This document shows, piece after piece, positions 8,885 through 18,100 of a stretch of DNA of 64,000 nucleotides. The notes under the pieces were generated by a model. The model saw nothing but the letters and a program-made list of their open reading frames with translations. It made no database searches and had not been told where the DNA came from. Position 1 is the first letter of the stretch, and every line of letters begins with the position of its first letter. Position numbers and translations under genes: made by a program. The stretch lies in contig NZ_VIWX01000002.1 of the NCBI RefSeq assembly GCF_007829955.1, positions 930,001 through 994,000 on the forward strand. Direction: 5' to 3'. The stretch comes from Saccharopolyspora dendranthemae (GTDB lineage: Bacteria; Actinomycetota; Actinomycetes; Mycobacteriales; Pseudonocardiaceae).

Positions 8885-11089
8885 GTGAGCACCGTCCCTG
8901 GGGGTGATCGCTTGAGATCGCAGCGAGCTCCAGCGCGGATGACCAGGTGCTTCGGGCGTTCAGCTGATGCCGAGCGACTCACCGGGCTGCTCGGTGAGTC
9001 CCGGCTGGTCACGCTCGTGGGCGCGCCGGGGGTTGGCAAGACCCGGCTCGCGCTCGAACTCGGCGGTCACAGCGGCTTCGTCGCCCTGGAGGCCGTCAGT
9101 GGTTCCGGAGCGGTGCCGACCGCGTTCGCTTCGGCACTCGGTTTCGCGCAGGAGACCGGATCGACGACGACCGACATGATCACCGCGCGGTTGGCCGAGG
9201 CCGAGGCGCTGCTCATCGTCGACAACTGCGAGCACCTCGCCGACGCAGTCGCGGAATTCGCCCATCGCCTGCTGCTGGATTGCCCGAGGACGCGGATCCT
9301 GGCCACGAGTCGAGTCGGCCTGGGCGTCAGCGGCGAGCAGTTGTTCCGGGTGCCGTCTCTGGACGGTGACTCCGCGGCCCTCCTGTTCGCCGACCGCGCT
9401 CGTCTGGTCCGGCCGGACTTCGTCGCCGACGCGGCCGTGGCGCAGATCTGCGGGCGCCTGGACGGGCTGCCCCTGGCGATCGAGCTCGCAGCCGCCTGGA
9501 CCCGCGTGCTCACACCCGTGCAGATCCTGCACCGGCTCGACACCGTTCTGCCGATGCTCGCCCAGGCCGAGACCTTCGCGGGCGGGGATCGCCACAGCAC
9601 GATGGAAGCGACGGTCGCCTGGAGCTACCGGTTGCTCAGCCCGGAGCAGAAGCGGCTCTTCGGTCAGCTCTCGGTCTTCGTCGGCGGATTCGACCTCGCA
9701 GCGGCGGCGGCCGTGGCCGGTGTCGACGTGCTCGACGAGCTCACCGCGCTCGTCGACCACTCGCTGGTGGTGGCCCAGACCGCGGGCGGAGGGATGCGCT
9801 ACCGGCTCCTGGAACCGATTCGGGAGTACGCAGCAGCTGTTCTCGGGACCGATGAGGAGCGAGCGCGCGCACGCCACGCCGAGCACTACCGAGCCGTGGC
9901 CCGGCGTGGAGACCTCGGCCTGCGCCGGGGGGACCGAGGACGCCACCTGGCCGCGATGTCCGAGGAGGAGGGAAACCTCCACTCCGCGTTGCGCTGGGCA
10001 CGTGCGAACGACCAGGCGCGAGGCCTGCTCATGGCCACCTCGTTGGCGTACTTCTGGGAGCTGCGGGGACGCATCAACGACGGCCGCGCGTGGCTGGCGG
10101 AGTTCCTGGACGCCGGGACCGCGGAGGAACGCGCGAGGGTCGAGGCTCTCACCCGGCTCGGCAGGCTGGCCTGGCGCCAGTGGGACCACGAGGAAGCCCG
10201 GCGTTGCTTCACCGAATGCCTCGACGTGGCGCGCCGCCTGGACGACCACCAGGGAATCGCCCGCGGTATGCGCAACCTCGCTCTGGCCGAATGCCCGGCG
10301 GGCGATCTCCAGCGGGCCGCTGACCTCTGCGAGCAGAGCATCCGGCTGCACTCCGCCCAGGGGGACGAGATCGGATGCGGATGGGCGTGGACGGTGCTCG
10401 GCATGGTCAGAGCCGCCGAGAGGCGGTGGCAGGACTGCGATCGGGCGTGCCGGGAGGCCTTGGACATGAGCCGCGAGCAGCGCAGCACCGCGCTGGAGGC
10501 CACCGCGCACTTGGGGATCGCGTTCGCCGCAGCCAACCTGGGCGACACCTCGACGCACCGCCGCCACGTGGCGGCGGTGCTGGCCGGGTTCAGCGACGGC
10601 GGTCCCTTCATGGACGACCCGGACTGGCTGTGGGCGGCCAGCGGCCTGGCAGCGAACGAGGGGCGGAATCGCGCGGCGCTCCGCCTGGCCGGTGCGGCGA
10701 GGGCCGTCGGGCGCCGCGGCAGCAGGATGCCGTCCACGATGATGACCTTCAGCGATGAGGCGGTCGAACGCGTCACGCGCCAGGTCGGCTCCCGCACAGC
10801 GGCCCGACTGATGTCGCAGGGCGCGGCGATGACGGTCGAGCAGCTCGCGGCAGCCGCGCTCGAACATCCGGACGCGGCCGATCGCCCGCTGTCCGCACGC
10901 GAGCGCGAGGTGGCGGTCCTGGTCGGCGACGGGTTGAGCAACGAGCGGATCGCCGCCGAGCTCGTTCTGTCCCGTCGAACGGTGGAGACCCACGTCGAAC
11001 ACCTCAAGCAGAAGCTCGACCTGTCCGGGAGGAACGAGCTCATGGCGTGGGAGCTGTCCCGCCGCGTGGAAACCGACGAGGTGGGCTGA
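8885..11089 (+). CDS. STAND-type ATPase with LuxR HTH (LAL-like regulator)
   Basis: A 734-residue regulator. The P-loop GAPGVGKT is near residues 46-53 and the Walker B motif LLIVDNCEH near 110, typical of AfsR/SARP-like and LuxR-type STAND ATPases. A helical repeat (TPR-like) region covers about residues 300-640. The C-terminus is a LuxR helix-turn-helix (PLSAREREVAVLVGDGLSNERIA, then SRRTVETHVEHLKQKL). In this family ligand binding and ATP drive oligomerisation and transcription activation. It lies between paralogous methyltransferases, all on the plus strand, so these are the obvious candidates for its targets (inference). The GTG start has GAGAAG upstream. Confidence 0.85.
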   Translation: MSTVPGGDRLRSQRAPARMTRCFGRSADAERLTGLLGESRLVTLVGAPGVGKTRLALELGGHSGFVALEAVSGSGAVPTAFASALGFAQETGSTTTDMITARLAEAEALLIVDNCEHLADAVAEFAHRLLLDCPRTRILATSRVGLGVSGEQLFRVPSLDGDSAALLFADRARLVRPDFVADAAVAQICGRLDGLPLAIELAAAWTRVLTPVQILHRLDTVLPMLAQAETFAGGDRHSTMEATVAWSYRLLSPEQKRLFGQLSVFVGGFDLAAAAAVAGVDVLDELTALVDHSLVVAQTAGGGMRYRLLEPIREYAAAVLGTDEERARARHAEHYRAVARRGDLGLRRGDRGRHLAAMSEEEGNLHSALRWARANDQARGLLMATSLAYFWELRGRINDGRAWLAEFLDAGTAEERARVEALTRLGRLAWRQWDHEEARRCFTECLDVARRLDDHQGIARGMRNLALAECPAGDLQRAADLCEQSIRLHSAQGDEIGCGWAWTVLGMVRAAERRWQDCDRACREALDMSREQRSTALEATAHLGIAFAAANLGDTSTHRRHVAAVLAGFSDGGPFMDDPDWLWAASGLAANEGRNRAALRLAGAARAVGRRGSRMPSTMMTFSDEAVERVTRQVGSRTAARLMSQGAAMTVEQLAAAALEHPDAADRPLSAREREVAVLVGDGLSNERIAAELVLSRRTVETHVEHLKQKLDLSGRNELMAWELSRRVETDEVG

Positions 11090-11148
11090 ACCCGATTCCG
11101 CGTTCTTACGGATGTCCCGTGCACCCCGCGGACGCGACTCTCGAGGAC

Positions 11149-11934
11149 ATGACAGAGCAGAACTACATGTTCAACACCGCAGAGACCGGGGAGCACCAGC
11201 GCCTGCTGGCGCACGCCCAGGTGTGGGATCCCGTCACCTTCCGCAGGCTCAAGAGCACAGGTCTGGGGGAGGGGTGGCGGTGCCTGGAGGTCGGGGCGGG
11301 CAGCGGAACGGTCACCGAGTGGCTCGCGGAGCAGGTCGGGCACACCGGGCACGTCGTGGCCACGGACCTCGAGACCAAGTGGATCCGAGGGCTGGGTTCG
11401 CCGAACGTCGACGTCGTCGAGCACGACATCAGAACGGATCAGATCGGCGAATCGGTCTACGACCTGATCACCCTCCGCCTGGTGATGACCCACCTGCCGG
11501 ACAAGCTCGCCGTGCTCGGCAAGCTCGGTCGAGCGCTGGTACCGGGTGGCTGGTTGCTCGTCGAGGACTACGACATGCGAGTGCTCCCGGTGTTCGAGCC
11601 GCCCGACGCCACCTGCTCCAAGGTGGCAGGGGCGTCAGCGGAGGCGATCCGCGCGGGCGGCGGCGATCCGTATCTCGGCGCGAAGCTCCCCGGCCTCCTG
11701 AGCGCCGCCGGTCTGACCGGGGTGGAGACCGAGGCGGTGGCGTTCCCACGACGCATGCCCGCGATCCGGAGTTGGCGAACGCAGGTCGCCGAGATGCGCG
11801 ATCGGCTCGTCGGGGCGGGACTCGTCAGCGCCGACGAAGTCGACCTCGTTCTCGCGCGTTTCGATGACGAGTACTGCGAGCTGGTCGTGTACGGGCCGCT
11901 GCTGGTCTCCGCGCGAGGGCGGAGACCAGCATGA
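11149..11934 (+). CDS. SAM-dependent class I methyltransferase, paralog 2 of 3
   Basis: A 261-residue paralog of the gene at 7993. It begins with the shared block YMFNTAETGEHQRLL and has motif I CLEVGAGSGTV, acidic strand VVATDLETKW, DLITLRLVMTH and PGGWLLVEDYD. The ATG at 11149 is preceded by GAGGA and matches the start of its relatives; the frame is open further upstream but without a ribosome site. It lies 60 bases after the LuxR-type regulator and may be co-transcribed with it. The substrate is unknown. Confidence 0.85.
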   Translation: MTEQNYMFNTAETGEHQRLLAHAQVWDPVTFRRLKSTGLGEGWRCLEVGAGSGTVTEWLAEQVGHTGHVVATDLETKWIRGLGSPNVDVVEHDIRTDQIGESVYDLITLRLVMTHLPDKLAVLGKLGRALVPGGWLLVEDYDMRVLPVFEPPDATCSKVAGASAEAIRAGGGDPYLGAKLPGLLSAAGLTGVETEAVAFPRRMPAIRSWRTQVAEMRDRLVGAGLVSADEVDLVLARFDDEYCELVVYGPLLVSARGRRPA

Positions 11935-12031
11935 CCGCAGGTCTCACGTGCGCGGGCTCGCTGGGGGTGAGCCCGCGCGCGTCGGCTTCCGCGAAAGCGC
12001 TGTGGAAGGGGTCGCGAGGAGCCTGCGCTCC

Positions 12032-12814
12032 ATGACGGACGGGTACATCTTCAACACGGCCGAGGACGGTGAGCACGAGCGGCTGCGGGTCCAGGCGGAG
12101 ATGTGCGACCGGCTGACGCGCCGCCGGATTCAGGAGACCGGGATCGGCGAAGGGTGGTCCTGCCTGGAGGTGGGTGGCGGGATCGGGACCGTGACGAGGT
12201 GGCTCACCGGTCAGGTCGGGAGCACCGGCCGCGTCGTGACCACGGACCTCGAACCCGAGTGGCTGAGGGAGTTGGACGCGGACAACCTCGAGGTCCTCCG
12301 CCACGACGTGTCGGCAGATCCGCTCGGGGAGGCCGAGTTCGACCTGATCACCGTCCGGCTGGTGCTCGTGCACCTGCACGATCCCCGCGCGGTCCTCGAC
12401 AAGCTCGTCACGGCTCTCAAACCCGGTGGCACTTTGCTGGTGGAGGAGTGCGACCTGAGCACGATGCCGCTGTCCGACCCGCCGGACGAGACCTGGCACG
12501 AGGTCATCAGCGCGCTGATCTCCCTGTTGGCGAGCATGGGTCCAGACCCGTACCTGGGGCGGAGGCTCACGCGCATGATGCTCGATGCGGGCCTTCACGA
12601 CGTGGACTCCGAAGTGGTGGCCTATCCGAAACTCATGCCCGAAAGCCCCAGCCTTCAGGTGCAGGTCGTGAAGATGCGGGACCCGCTGATCGAATCTGGG
12701 CGGGTGAGCCAGGACGCCATCGACGAGGTTCTCGCCCGGTTCGGCGACCCCACCTGCGATCTCGTGCTCCACAACAGCACGATCCACTCGGTCTGCGGGC
12801 GCAGACCCGGCTGA
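12032..12814 (+). CDS. SAM-dependent class I methyltransferase, paralog 3 of 3
   Basis: A 260-residue third copy with the shared opening YIFNTAEDGEHERLR, motif I CLEVGGGIGTV, acidic strand VVTTDLEPEW, DLITVRLVLVH and PGGTLLVEECD. The ATG follows CGAGGAGCC at a distance of about 11 bases. The N-terminal half is well conserved with the other two, while the C-terminal third, where substrate contacts usually lie, has drifted, suggesting different substrates. It is followed by a strong hairpin terminator. Confidence 0.85.
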   Translation: MTDGYIFNTAEDGEHERLRVQAEMCDRLTRRRIQETGIGEGWSCLEVGGGIGTVTRWLTGQVGSTGRVVTTDLEPEWLRELDADNLEVLRHDVSADPLGEAEFDLITVRLVLVHLHDPRAVLDKLVTALKPGGTLLVEECDLSTMPLSDPPDETWHEVISALISLLASMGPDPYLGRRLTRMMLDAGLHDVDSEVVAYPKLMPESPSLQVQVVKMRDPLIESGRVSQDAIDEVLARFGDPTCDLVLHNSTIHSVCGRRPG

Positions 12815-12816
12815 CG

Positions 12817-12843
12817 GGCGTCCACCGGCGGCCGGTGGACGCC
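12817..12843. terminator. Hairpin terminator between convergent genes
   Basis: GGCGTCCACCGG and CCGGTGGACGCC make a perfect 12-bp stem around a 3-base loop, between the third methyltransferase and the convergent aldo/keto reductase. There is no U-tract, as is usual in actinomycetes. Confidence 0.75.
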
Positions 12844-12851
12844 GTCGGTGG

Positions 12852-13835
12852 TCAGCGGTCCAGTCTGGACATGGCGTCCGGGTGGTAGCGCTCGCCCGCT
12901 GCGGCGCCGGGTGGGAACCGGGCCGAGAGCTCCGCGACGAGTTCCGGGGCGAGGTCGACGTCTGCTGCCTGGACGTTGGCGCGGACGCGGTCGAGGTTGC
13001 GGCTGCCGGGGATCGGCAGGACCTCCGGCCCCTGGGCCAGCAGCCACGCCAGCGCGAGCTGCGCAGGCGTGACGCCCAGGGCGTCGGCGTGGTCCCGCAG
13101 CGGCCGGGTGAGCTCGATGTTGCGCTGCAGGCTCCCCTCCTGGAACCGCGGGTAGCGCTGGCTGCGGACCTCCAGGTTCTCCACGTCGGCGACGCTGGTG
13201 AAGGCGCCGGTGAGCACGCCGCGTCCCAGCGGGGAGTAGGCCACCAGGCTCGCGCCCAGCTCGCGCACCGCCGGCAGCACCTCGGCTTCGAGGTCCCGGG
13301 TGAACAGCGAGTACTCCTGCTGCACCGCGGTGATCGGGTGGACCGCGTGCGCGCGGCGCAGGGTCGCGGCGCTGATCTCCGAGAGGCCCACGTAGCGGAT
13401 CTTGCCTTCGGCGACCAGCTCGCCCATGGCGCCCACGGTGTCCTCGATGGGCGTGGTGCGGTCGAGCCGGTGCAGGTAGTAGAGGTCGATGTGATCGGTG
13501 CCGAGCCGGGACAGGCTGGCCTCCACGGCCTGGCGGACGTATTCGGGCCTGCCGCCGCCGGTCTCCTTGTTCGCGCCGAACTTCGTGGCCAGCACGACCT
13601 CGTCGCGCCGGCCGGCCAGCAGGGTGCTGATCAGCTTCTCGTTGTGGCCGTCGCCGTAGACGTCGGCGGTGTCGAGGAAGTTCACCCCGAGATCGAGCAG
13701 GTCGTTCAGCAGTTGCTGTGACGTGGCGTCGTCGGCGCTTCCGTAGACGCCGGAGAGGCCCATCGCGCCGTAACCGATGGCGCTGACCTCGGGACCGCCT
13801 CGGCCGAGTCGGCGACGCGGGGGAATCGTGGGCAC
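12852..13835 (-). CDS. Aldo/keto reductase
   Basis: A 327-residue TIM-barrel NADPH-dependent reductase of the AKR superfamily (pyridoxal/YajO-like group by general appearance). The catalytic residues are visible as FLDTADVYG (Asp, Tyr), VLATKFG (Lys) and LYYLHRLD (His), and the cofactor-binding end as IPGSRNLDRV. The GTG start follows AGGAG by 7 bases. The substrate is not predictable; these enzymes commonly reduce aldehydes and ketones, and no pathway partner is adjacent. Confidence 0.88.
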   Translation of the reverse strand: MPTIPPRRRLGRGGPEVSAIGYGAMGLSGVYGSADDATSQQLLNDLLDLGVNFLDTADVYGDGHNEKLISTLLAGRRDEVVLATKFGANKETGGGRPEYVRQAVEASLSRLGTDHIDLYYLHRLDRTTPIEDTVGAMGELVAEGKIRYVGLSEISAATLRRAHAVHPITAVQQEYSLFTRDLEAEVLPAVRELGASLVAYSPLGRGVLTGAFTSVADVENLEVRSQRYPRFQEGSLQRNIELTRPLRDHADALGVTPAQLALAWLLAQGPEVLPIPGSRNLDRVRANVQAADVDLAPELVAELSARFPPGAAAGERYHPDAMSRLDR

Positions 13836-13913
13836 GGATCGACTCCTGATCGGATCGGTGTTGATCGCGGCCAGCCTAATCGGGGCGGCCGCGGGCGCTC
13901 GTGGCTCGGGAGC

Positions 13914-14225
13914 TCACAGTTCGAAACCCGCTCGGCGCTCGGCGGGCACCAGGTCGAGGTAGTCGGAGTGCTTGGCGATCCAGCCGCGCACGTAGGGGCA
14001 GAACGGCAGCACGCGCAGCTCGCGGCTCCTGACTTCGTCCAAGGCGGCGCGGACCAGCTTGCCGGCCAGGCCCTGGCCGCTGAAGTTGTCGTCGATCTCG
14101 GTGTGGGTGAACGAGATCTGGCCGGTCTTGAGCCGGTACTCGGCGAAACCCGCGAGTTCGCCGTCCACGAGGATCTCGAACCGGTTGGCGTCGGGGTTGT
14201 CCTTGATCTCGGGTTCGGTGCTCAC
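13914..14225 (-). CDS. YjdJ-type GNAT-family N-acetyltransferase
   Basis: About 103 residues, the size of the small YjdJ/GNAT group. It has the short acetyl-CoA-binding block (GQGLAGKLVRAALDEV) and the family C-terminus VLPFCPYVRGWIAKH. I chose the GTG at 14225 since GGGAGC lies 7 bases upstream; an ATG at 14261 would extend the protein by 12 residues into the divergent promoter region. The family is thought to acetylate small molecules or proteins; the substrate is unknown. Confidence 0.8.
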   Translation of the reverse strand: MSTEPEIKDNPDANRFEILVDGELAGFAEYRLKTGQISFTHTEIDDNFSGQGLAGKLVRAALDEVRSRELRVLPFCPYVRGWIAKHSDYLDLVPAERRAGFEL

Positions 14226-14249
14226 TGATGTGCTCCCGTCGACGAGTAG

Positions 14250-14268
14250 ATGATGCTTCAACCATCAT
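14250..14268. promoter_or_regulatory. Inverted repeat, candidate operator before the pirin gene
   Basis: ATGATG and CATCAT are separated by 7 bases, giving a 19-bp site of MarR/TetR-like size in the divergent region between the acetyltransferase and the pirin gene. The AT content is higher than in the surroundings. Confidence 0.35.
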
Positions 14269-14304
14269 TGTGCACGCGTGCGGCTGATGGAGGAGGCTGA
14301 GGAC

Positions 14305-15297
14305 GTGAGCAACGTCGAGAAACAACCCGACGAACTGGCCTGCGGAGGCGTGGCGACCGCGGCTCCGGAACCTGAGCTGCTGCGGCCCCGGGAGGTGCCG
14401 CTGGGCGGGCCGAGGGCGATGCTCGTCGGCCGTACGCTGCCGAATCGCGATCGACGGATGGTCGGGGCCTGGTGCTTCGCCGACTTCTTCGGGCCGGCCG
14501 ACATCGCCGGGCAGGCCGGGATGCAGGTCCCGCCGCACCCGCACACGGGTCTGCAGACCGTCAGCTGGCTGCTCGAAGGCCAGGTGCTGCACCGCGACAG
14601 CCTCGCCAACACCCAGCTCATCGAGCCGGGGCAGCTGAACCTGATGACCGCCGGGGTCGGGATCTCGCACTCCGAGGAATCGCCCGCGGACCACGCGCCG
14701 ATCCTGCACGGGGTGCAGCTGTGGGTGGCGCTGCCCGAGGCCCGGCGCGGAGTCGACCCGCACTTCGAGCACCACGGCGACCTGCCGGTGATCTCGACGC
14801 CGGAGGGCTCGGCGACCGTGCTGATGGGCTCGCTGCTCGGTGGCACTTCTCCGGCCAAGACCTACACGCCGTTGCTCGGTGCGGAGCTGACCACCGAGCC
14901 GGGTGCGAGCATGCGGATCCCGGTCGAGGAGGACTTCGAGCACGCGGTGCTCGCGCTCTCGGACCTGACGGTCAACGGGGAGCAGGTGAGCACCGGCGAC
15001 ATGCTCTACGTGGGCAGGGGTCGCGAGGACGTGACGATCGGTGCCGCGGGAGCGGGACGGGCGATGCTGCTCGGCGGGGTGCCCTTCGAGGAGGAGATCG
15101 TCATGTGGTGGAACTTCGTCGGCACTACCCACGACGAGGTCGCTCAGGCGCGGGCGGAGTGGGAGCGGGGTCGCGAGGATTCCGACGCGCAGGGCCGTTT
15201 CGGGGTCGTGCGCGGGTACGCGGCGCCGGCGCTGGCCGCTCCGGCGCTGCCCAACGCGGCGCTGCGGGCGCGGGGGCGCGTCCGGAACCGGTCGTGA
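14305..15297 (+). CDS. Pirin family protein
   Basis: A 330-residue bicupin. The N-terminal cupin has the pirin metal motif PPHPHTGLQTVSWLLEG (two His), with a further His in GVGISHSEES and a Glu nearby; the C-terminal cupin and the family tail FVGTTHDEV are present. Bacterial pirins bind iron and include quercetin dioxygenases and redox-sensing proteins; which applies here is not evident. The start is uncertain: GTG 14305 follows GGAGG by about 10 bases, while an ATG at 14287 and a GTG at 14278 lie in the same frame. Pirins are often induced by oxidative stress through MarR regulators. Confidence 0.85.
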   Translation: MSNVEKQPDELACGGVATAAPEPELLRPREVPLGGPRAMLVGRTLPNRDRRMVGAWCFADFFGPADIAGQAGMQVPPHPHTGLQTVSWLLEGQVLHRDSLANTQLIEPGQLNLMTAGVGISHSEESPADHAPILHGVQLWVALPEARRGVDPHFEHHGDLPVISTPEGSATVLMGSLLGGTSPAKTYTPLLGAELTTEPGASMRIPVEEDFEHAVLALSDLTVNGEQVSTGDMLYVGRGREDVTIGAAGAGRAMLLGGVPFEEEIVMWWNFVGTTHDEVAQARAEWERGREDSDAQGRFGVVRGYAAPALAAPALPNAALRARGRVRNRS

Positions 15298-15370
15298 TCA
15301 AGGCGCCGTCGCTGCCGGCGGACCACCGTCGTAGAGTCCGGGGAAAGTGTTCTGATGAAAGGATCAGTTG

Positions 15371-16375
15371 ATGAGCAAGGGTCTGGAGATCCGCCTCGCG
15401 TCCCGTCCGCAGGGGCTGCCGACGATGGAGAACTTCGACTTCGTCGAGGCGGAGGCTCCGCAGCCGGGTGAGGGCGAAGTCCTGGTGCGCAACCTCGTCA
15501 TGAGCGTCGACCCGTACATGCGCGGCCGGATGAACGAGGGCAAGTCCTACGTGCCGCCCTTCGAGGTCGGCAAAGCGCTCCAGGGCGGCGCCGTCGGCGA
15601 GGTCGTGACCAGCAACGCCGAGGGCTACGAGCCCGGCGACCTCGTGCTGCACATGCTGGGCTGGCGCGACTACGCGGTGGTGCCCACCAAGCACGCCACC
15701 AAGGTCGACGCGAACGTCGCACCGCCGAGCGCCTACCTCTACGTGCTCGGCATGCCCGGCATGACCGCATACGCCGGCCTGGTCGACGTCGCCGAGCAGA
15801 AGGAGGGCGACGTCGTGTTCGTCTCCGGCGCTGCGGGTGCGGTCGGCTCGCTGGTCGGCCAGATCGCCAAGCTGCGCGGCGCCAAGAAGGTGATCGGCAG
15901 CGCCGGTTCGCCGGAGAAGGTCAAGTACCTGCTCGACGAGGCCGGCTTCGACGCGGCGTTCAACTACCACGACGGCCCGGTCCGCAAGCAGCTCGCCGAG
16001 GCCGCGCCCGAGGGCATCGACGTCTACTTCGACAACGTCGGCGGTGAGCACCTCGAGGCCGCGATCTTCGCCTTCAACGACTTCGGCCGCGCCGCCGAGT
16101 GCGGGATGATCTCGCAGTACAACAACGAAAGCCCGCAGCCCGGCCCGCGGAACCTGATGATGATCGTGCAGAAGCGCCTGAAGGTGCAGGGCTTCATCGT
16201 GGGCGATCACGCGCACGTCAAGGACGCGTTCTTCAGCGAGGTCGGGACCTGGCTGGCCGAAGGCAAGATCAACTATCGCGAGACGGTCGTCGAGGGCCTC
16301 CGCAACGCGCCGGACGCGTTCCTCGGCCTGATGCGCGGTGACAACACCGGCAAGATGCTGGTCAAGATCGCCTGA
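15371..16375 (+). CDS. NADP-dependent MDR-family oxidoreductase
   Basis: A 334-residue zinc-independent medium-chain dehydrogenase/reductase of the leukotriene B4 12-hydroxydehydrogenase/CurA type. It shows the substrate-side motif MSVDPYMRGRM, the nucleotide-binding VFVSGAAGAVGSLVGQIAKL and the Tyr-containing FNYHDGPV. Such enzymes reduce the double bond of alpha,beta-unsaturated ketones and aldehydes with NADPH. ATG with AAAGGA upstream. It follows the pirin gene by 73 bases on the same strand and could belong to the same stress-response unit (inference). Confidence 0.88.
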   Translation: MSKGLEIRLASRPQGLPTMENFDFVEAEAPQPGEGEVLVRNLVMSVDPYMRGRMNEGKSYVPPFEVGKALQGGAVGEVVTSNAEGYEPGDLVLHMLGWRDYAVVPTKHATKVDANVAPPSAYLYVLGMPGMTAYAGLVDVAEQKEGDVVFVSGAAGAVGSLVGQIAKLRGAKKVIGSAGSPEKVKYLLDEAGFDAAFNYHDGPVRKQLAEAAPEGIDVYFDNVGGEHLEAAIFAFNDFGRAAECGMISQYNNESPQPGPRNLMMIVQKRLKVQGFIVGDHAHVKDAFFSEVGTWLAEGKINYRETVVEGLRNAPDAFLGLMRGDNTGKMLVKIA

Positions 16376-16381
16376 TCACCC

Positions 16382-17182
16382 TCACTGGGCGGGGTGGTCG
16401 CGCAGCCACTCCGCCCAGGTGGTCCGGCCGTGCCGATCGTTCGGGCAGGTCAAGTCGGACGCGATGCGCCGCAGGCGTTTCGGCGCAGGGACGCCGAAGG
16501 TGCGCAGGTTCGCGCCGCGCGCCTCGCGCCAGCTGCGCACCACCTGGTCCAGCGTGAGCACCTCGGGCCCGCCGAAGTCAGGACGCCGCCCCGCGGGGCC
16601 CTCGGCCACGCATCGGGCGAGGTGGCCGGCGAAATCGCGGTCGTCGACCGGTTGAGCGGGCAGCGACCGGGGCAGCGGGACGGCGGGAAGCCGGGCCGCG
16701 CGCCCGAGCATCCGGTCCAGCAGCCAGTGGAACTGGGTGGCGCGCGTGATCGACCACGGCACGTCGGCGACGCTGACCAGCTCCTCGGCCGTGTGCTTGA
16801 GCCGCAGGTAGGGCAGGGCGGGGCGGTCGATGCCGACGATCGAGACGTAGAGGAAGTGCCCGGCACCGTTCGACGTCGCGGCCTCGATCAGCCGTGAGGT
16901 GCCGTCGACGTCGACCTCCGGAGGACTGCGCCAGAAGTCGGCGGGGTGGAGGAATCCGCGCTGGGCGGACGGCGACGAGGTCGCCGCGTGCACCACGGTT
17001 CCCGCTCCGGCGACGAGCTCCTCGACGCCCGCGCCCGTGGCGAGATCTCCAGGGACCCACTGGACTTCGGGGTCCGTGCCCGGGTGCCGGGTGAGCACCC
17101 GAACCCGGTGCGTGGGCTTGAGCAGGCGCACCAGCTGACGCCCCAGGTGGCCGGTGCCACCGGTGATCGCGACCGTTTCCAT
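16382..17182 (-). CDS. NmrA/atypical SDR NAD(P)-binding protein
   Basis: A 266-residue protein with the dinucleotide motif VAITGGTGHLGRQLV at the N-terminus and an early LTRHPG that may contact NADP. The usual SDR Tyr-x-x-x-Lys is replaced by YLRLKHTAEELV (Y-L-R-L-K), as in NAD(P)H-binding atypical SDRs. Members act as redox sensors or reductases. The ATG has GGAGG 9 bases upstream. It converges with the MDR oxidoreductase, with only 6 bases between the two stops. Confidence 0.8.
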   Translation of the reverse strand: METVAITGGTGHLGRQLVRLLKPTHRVRVLTRHPGTDPEVQWVPGDLATGAGVEELVAGAGTVVHAATSSPSAQRGFLHPADFWRSPPEVDVDGTSRLIEAATSNGAGHFLYVSIVGIDRPALPYLRLKHTAEELVSVADVPWSITRATQFHWLLDRMLGRAARLPAVPLPRSLPAQPVDDRDFAGHLARCVAEGPAGRRPDFGGPEVLTLDQVVRSWREARGANLRTFGVPAPKRLRRIASDLTCPNDRHGRTTWAEWLRDHPAQ

Positions 17183-17239
17183 GGGCCGGCACCTCCTGGG
17201 ATCGACGATCCCACCGGTGGGCCGCGCCCGCGAGCGGCG

Positions 17240-17875
17240 TCAGCGTCCGAGCAGCGGGTCCGTCAGGCCGTCCACCACGCCGCCGACCAGCGGCAGCAGT
17301 CCCGGCTGCGAGGGCGTGCTCGGTTCGGTCGTCTCGTCCGGTTCCGAGGGCTGCGTGGGTTCCGAGGTCGGTGGTTCGGTCGTCTCGCTCGGCTCGGAAG
17401 GTTGGGTCGTCTCCGAGGGCTGCGTGGGTTGCGGGCTCGGCTCGCTCGGGACCGGCGTGCTGGTCGACGGCGTCGAGCTCGGGTGTTCGGACGTCGTCGA
17501 CGGCGCGGGTTCGCGCGTGGCCGACGGCTCGGTCGACGTGGTGACGGCCACCGGCTCGGGCTCGGCGATCGCCTGCGTGGTCGGCGCGGGGTGCGGCGCG
17601 CTCGGCACCGAAGGGGGAGTGCCGGGACTGTGCTCCGGAAGCGTCAGCTGCGGCAGGTACTGCCTGGCCGGAGCCGCGCCCTGGGCGCGGGCGGCGTTGG
17701 CCGTCCCCGGCGTCGCCACCTCGTCCGCGCGCGTCTGCGAGTAGTGCGCGCTGGTGATCGCGATGACCGCGAGCACCGCTGCGGTCGTGTACCCGAGCAC
17801 CGGTGCGGTGTACCGCGCGACGGCACCGCGGCGGTGGCGCCCACGCCTGGATCGCGCCAACGACGACCTGCCCAC
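17240..17875 (-). CDS. Membrane-anchored protein with Pro/Ser/Thr/Glu-rich extracellular stalk
   Basis: A 211-residue protein. A basic cytoplasmic start (about 20 residues, many Arg) precedes one membrane helix at about residues 27-44 (VLGYTTAAVLAVIAITSA). The next 150 residues are low complexity, dominated by repeats of S-E-P, T-Q-P-S-E and T-T-E-P, ending in a more hydrophobic tail (LLPLVGGVVDGL). By inference the stalk spans the cell wall and may be O-glycosylated. The GTG follows GGGGTGAG by 6 bases. No enzymatic domain is seen and the family is not recognised. Confidence 0.7.
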   Translation of the reverse strand: MGRSSLARSRRGRHRRGAVARYTAPVLGYTTAAVLAVIAITSAHYSQTRADEVATPGTANAARAQGAAPARQYLPQLTLPEHSPGTPPSVPSAPHPAPTTQAIAEPEPVAVTTSTEPSATREPAPSTTSEHPSSTPSTSTPVPSEPSPQPTQPSETTQPSEPSETTEPPTSEPTQPSEPDETTEPSTPSQPGLLPLVGGVVDGLTDPLLGR

Positions 17876-18100
17876 TGCAACTCACCCCACTGTCGGATGA
17901 TCCGTTCTGACCAAGAGCGCTCACCCGAAAGAGTGAGGCCGCTCGAACCCTACGTCACACGACCGACCACCCGCCAGCACCGCCCCGCCACTCGGCCGCA
18001 GCCTCGTTCGCCCGGTCGCGGGCCCGCGTTCCGCTCGCGAACGCGGGGCGTGCCGTGTTCGGAGCGCTATGTTGCCGTCGAGGCGAACGAGAGGTGCGAC

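Noticed and set aside
16946..18100. Long open frame running into the FAH-family gene from upstream
   Set aside because: It is antisense to the NmrA-like and stalk-protein genes, has no ribosome site, and its product is Arg/Gly-rich as expected for a shadow frame in GC-rich DNA.
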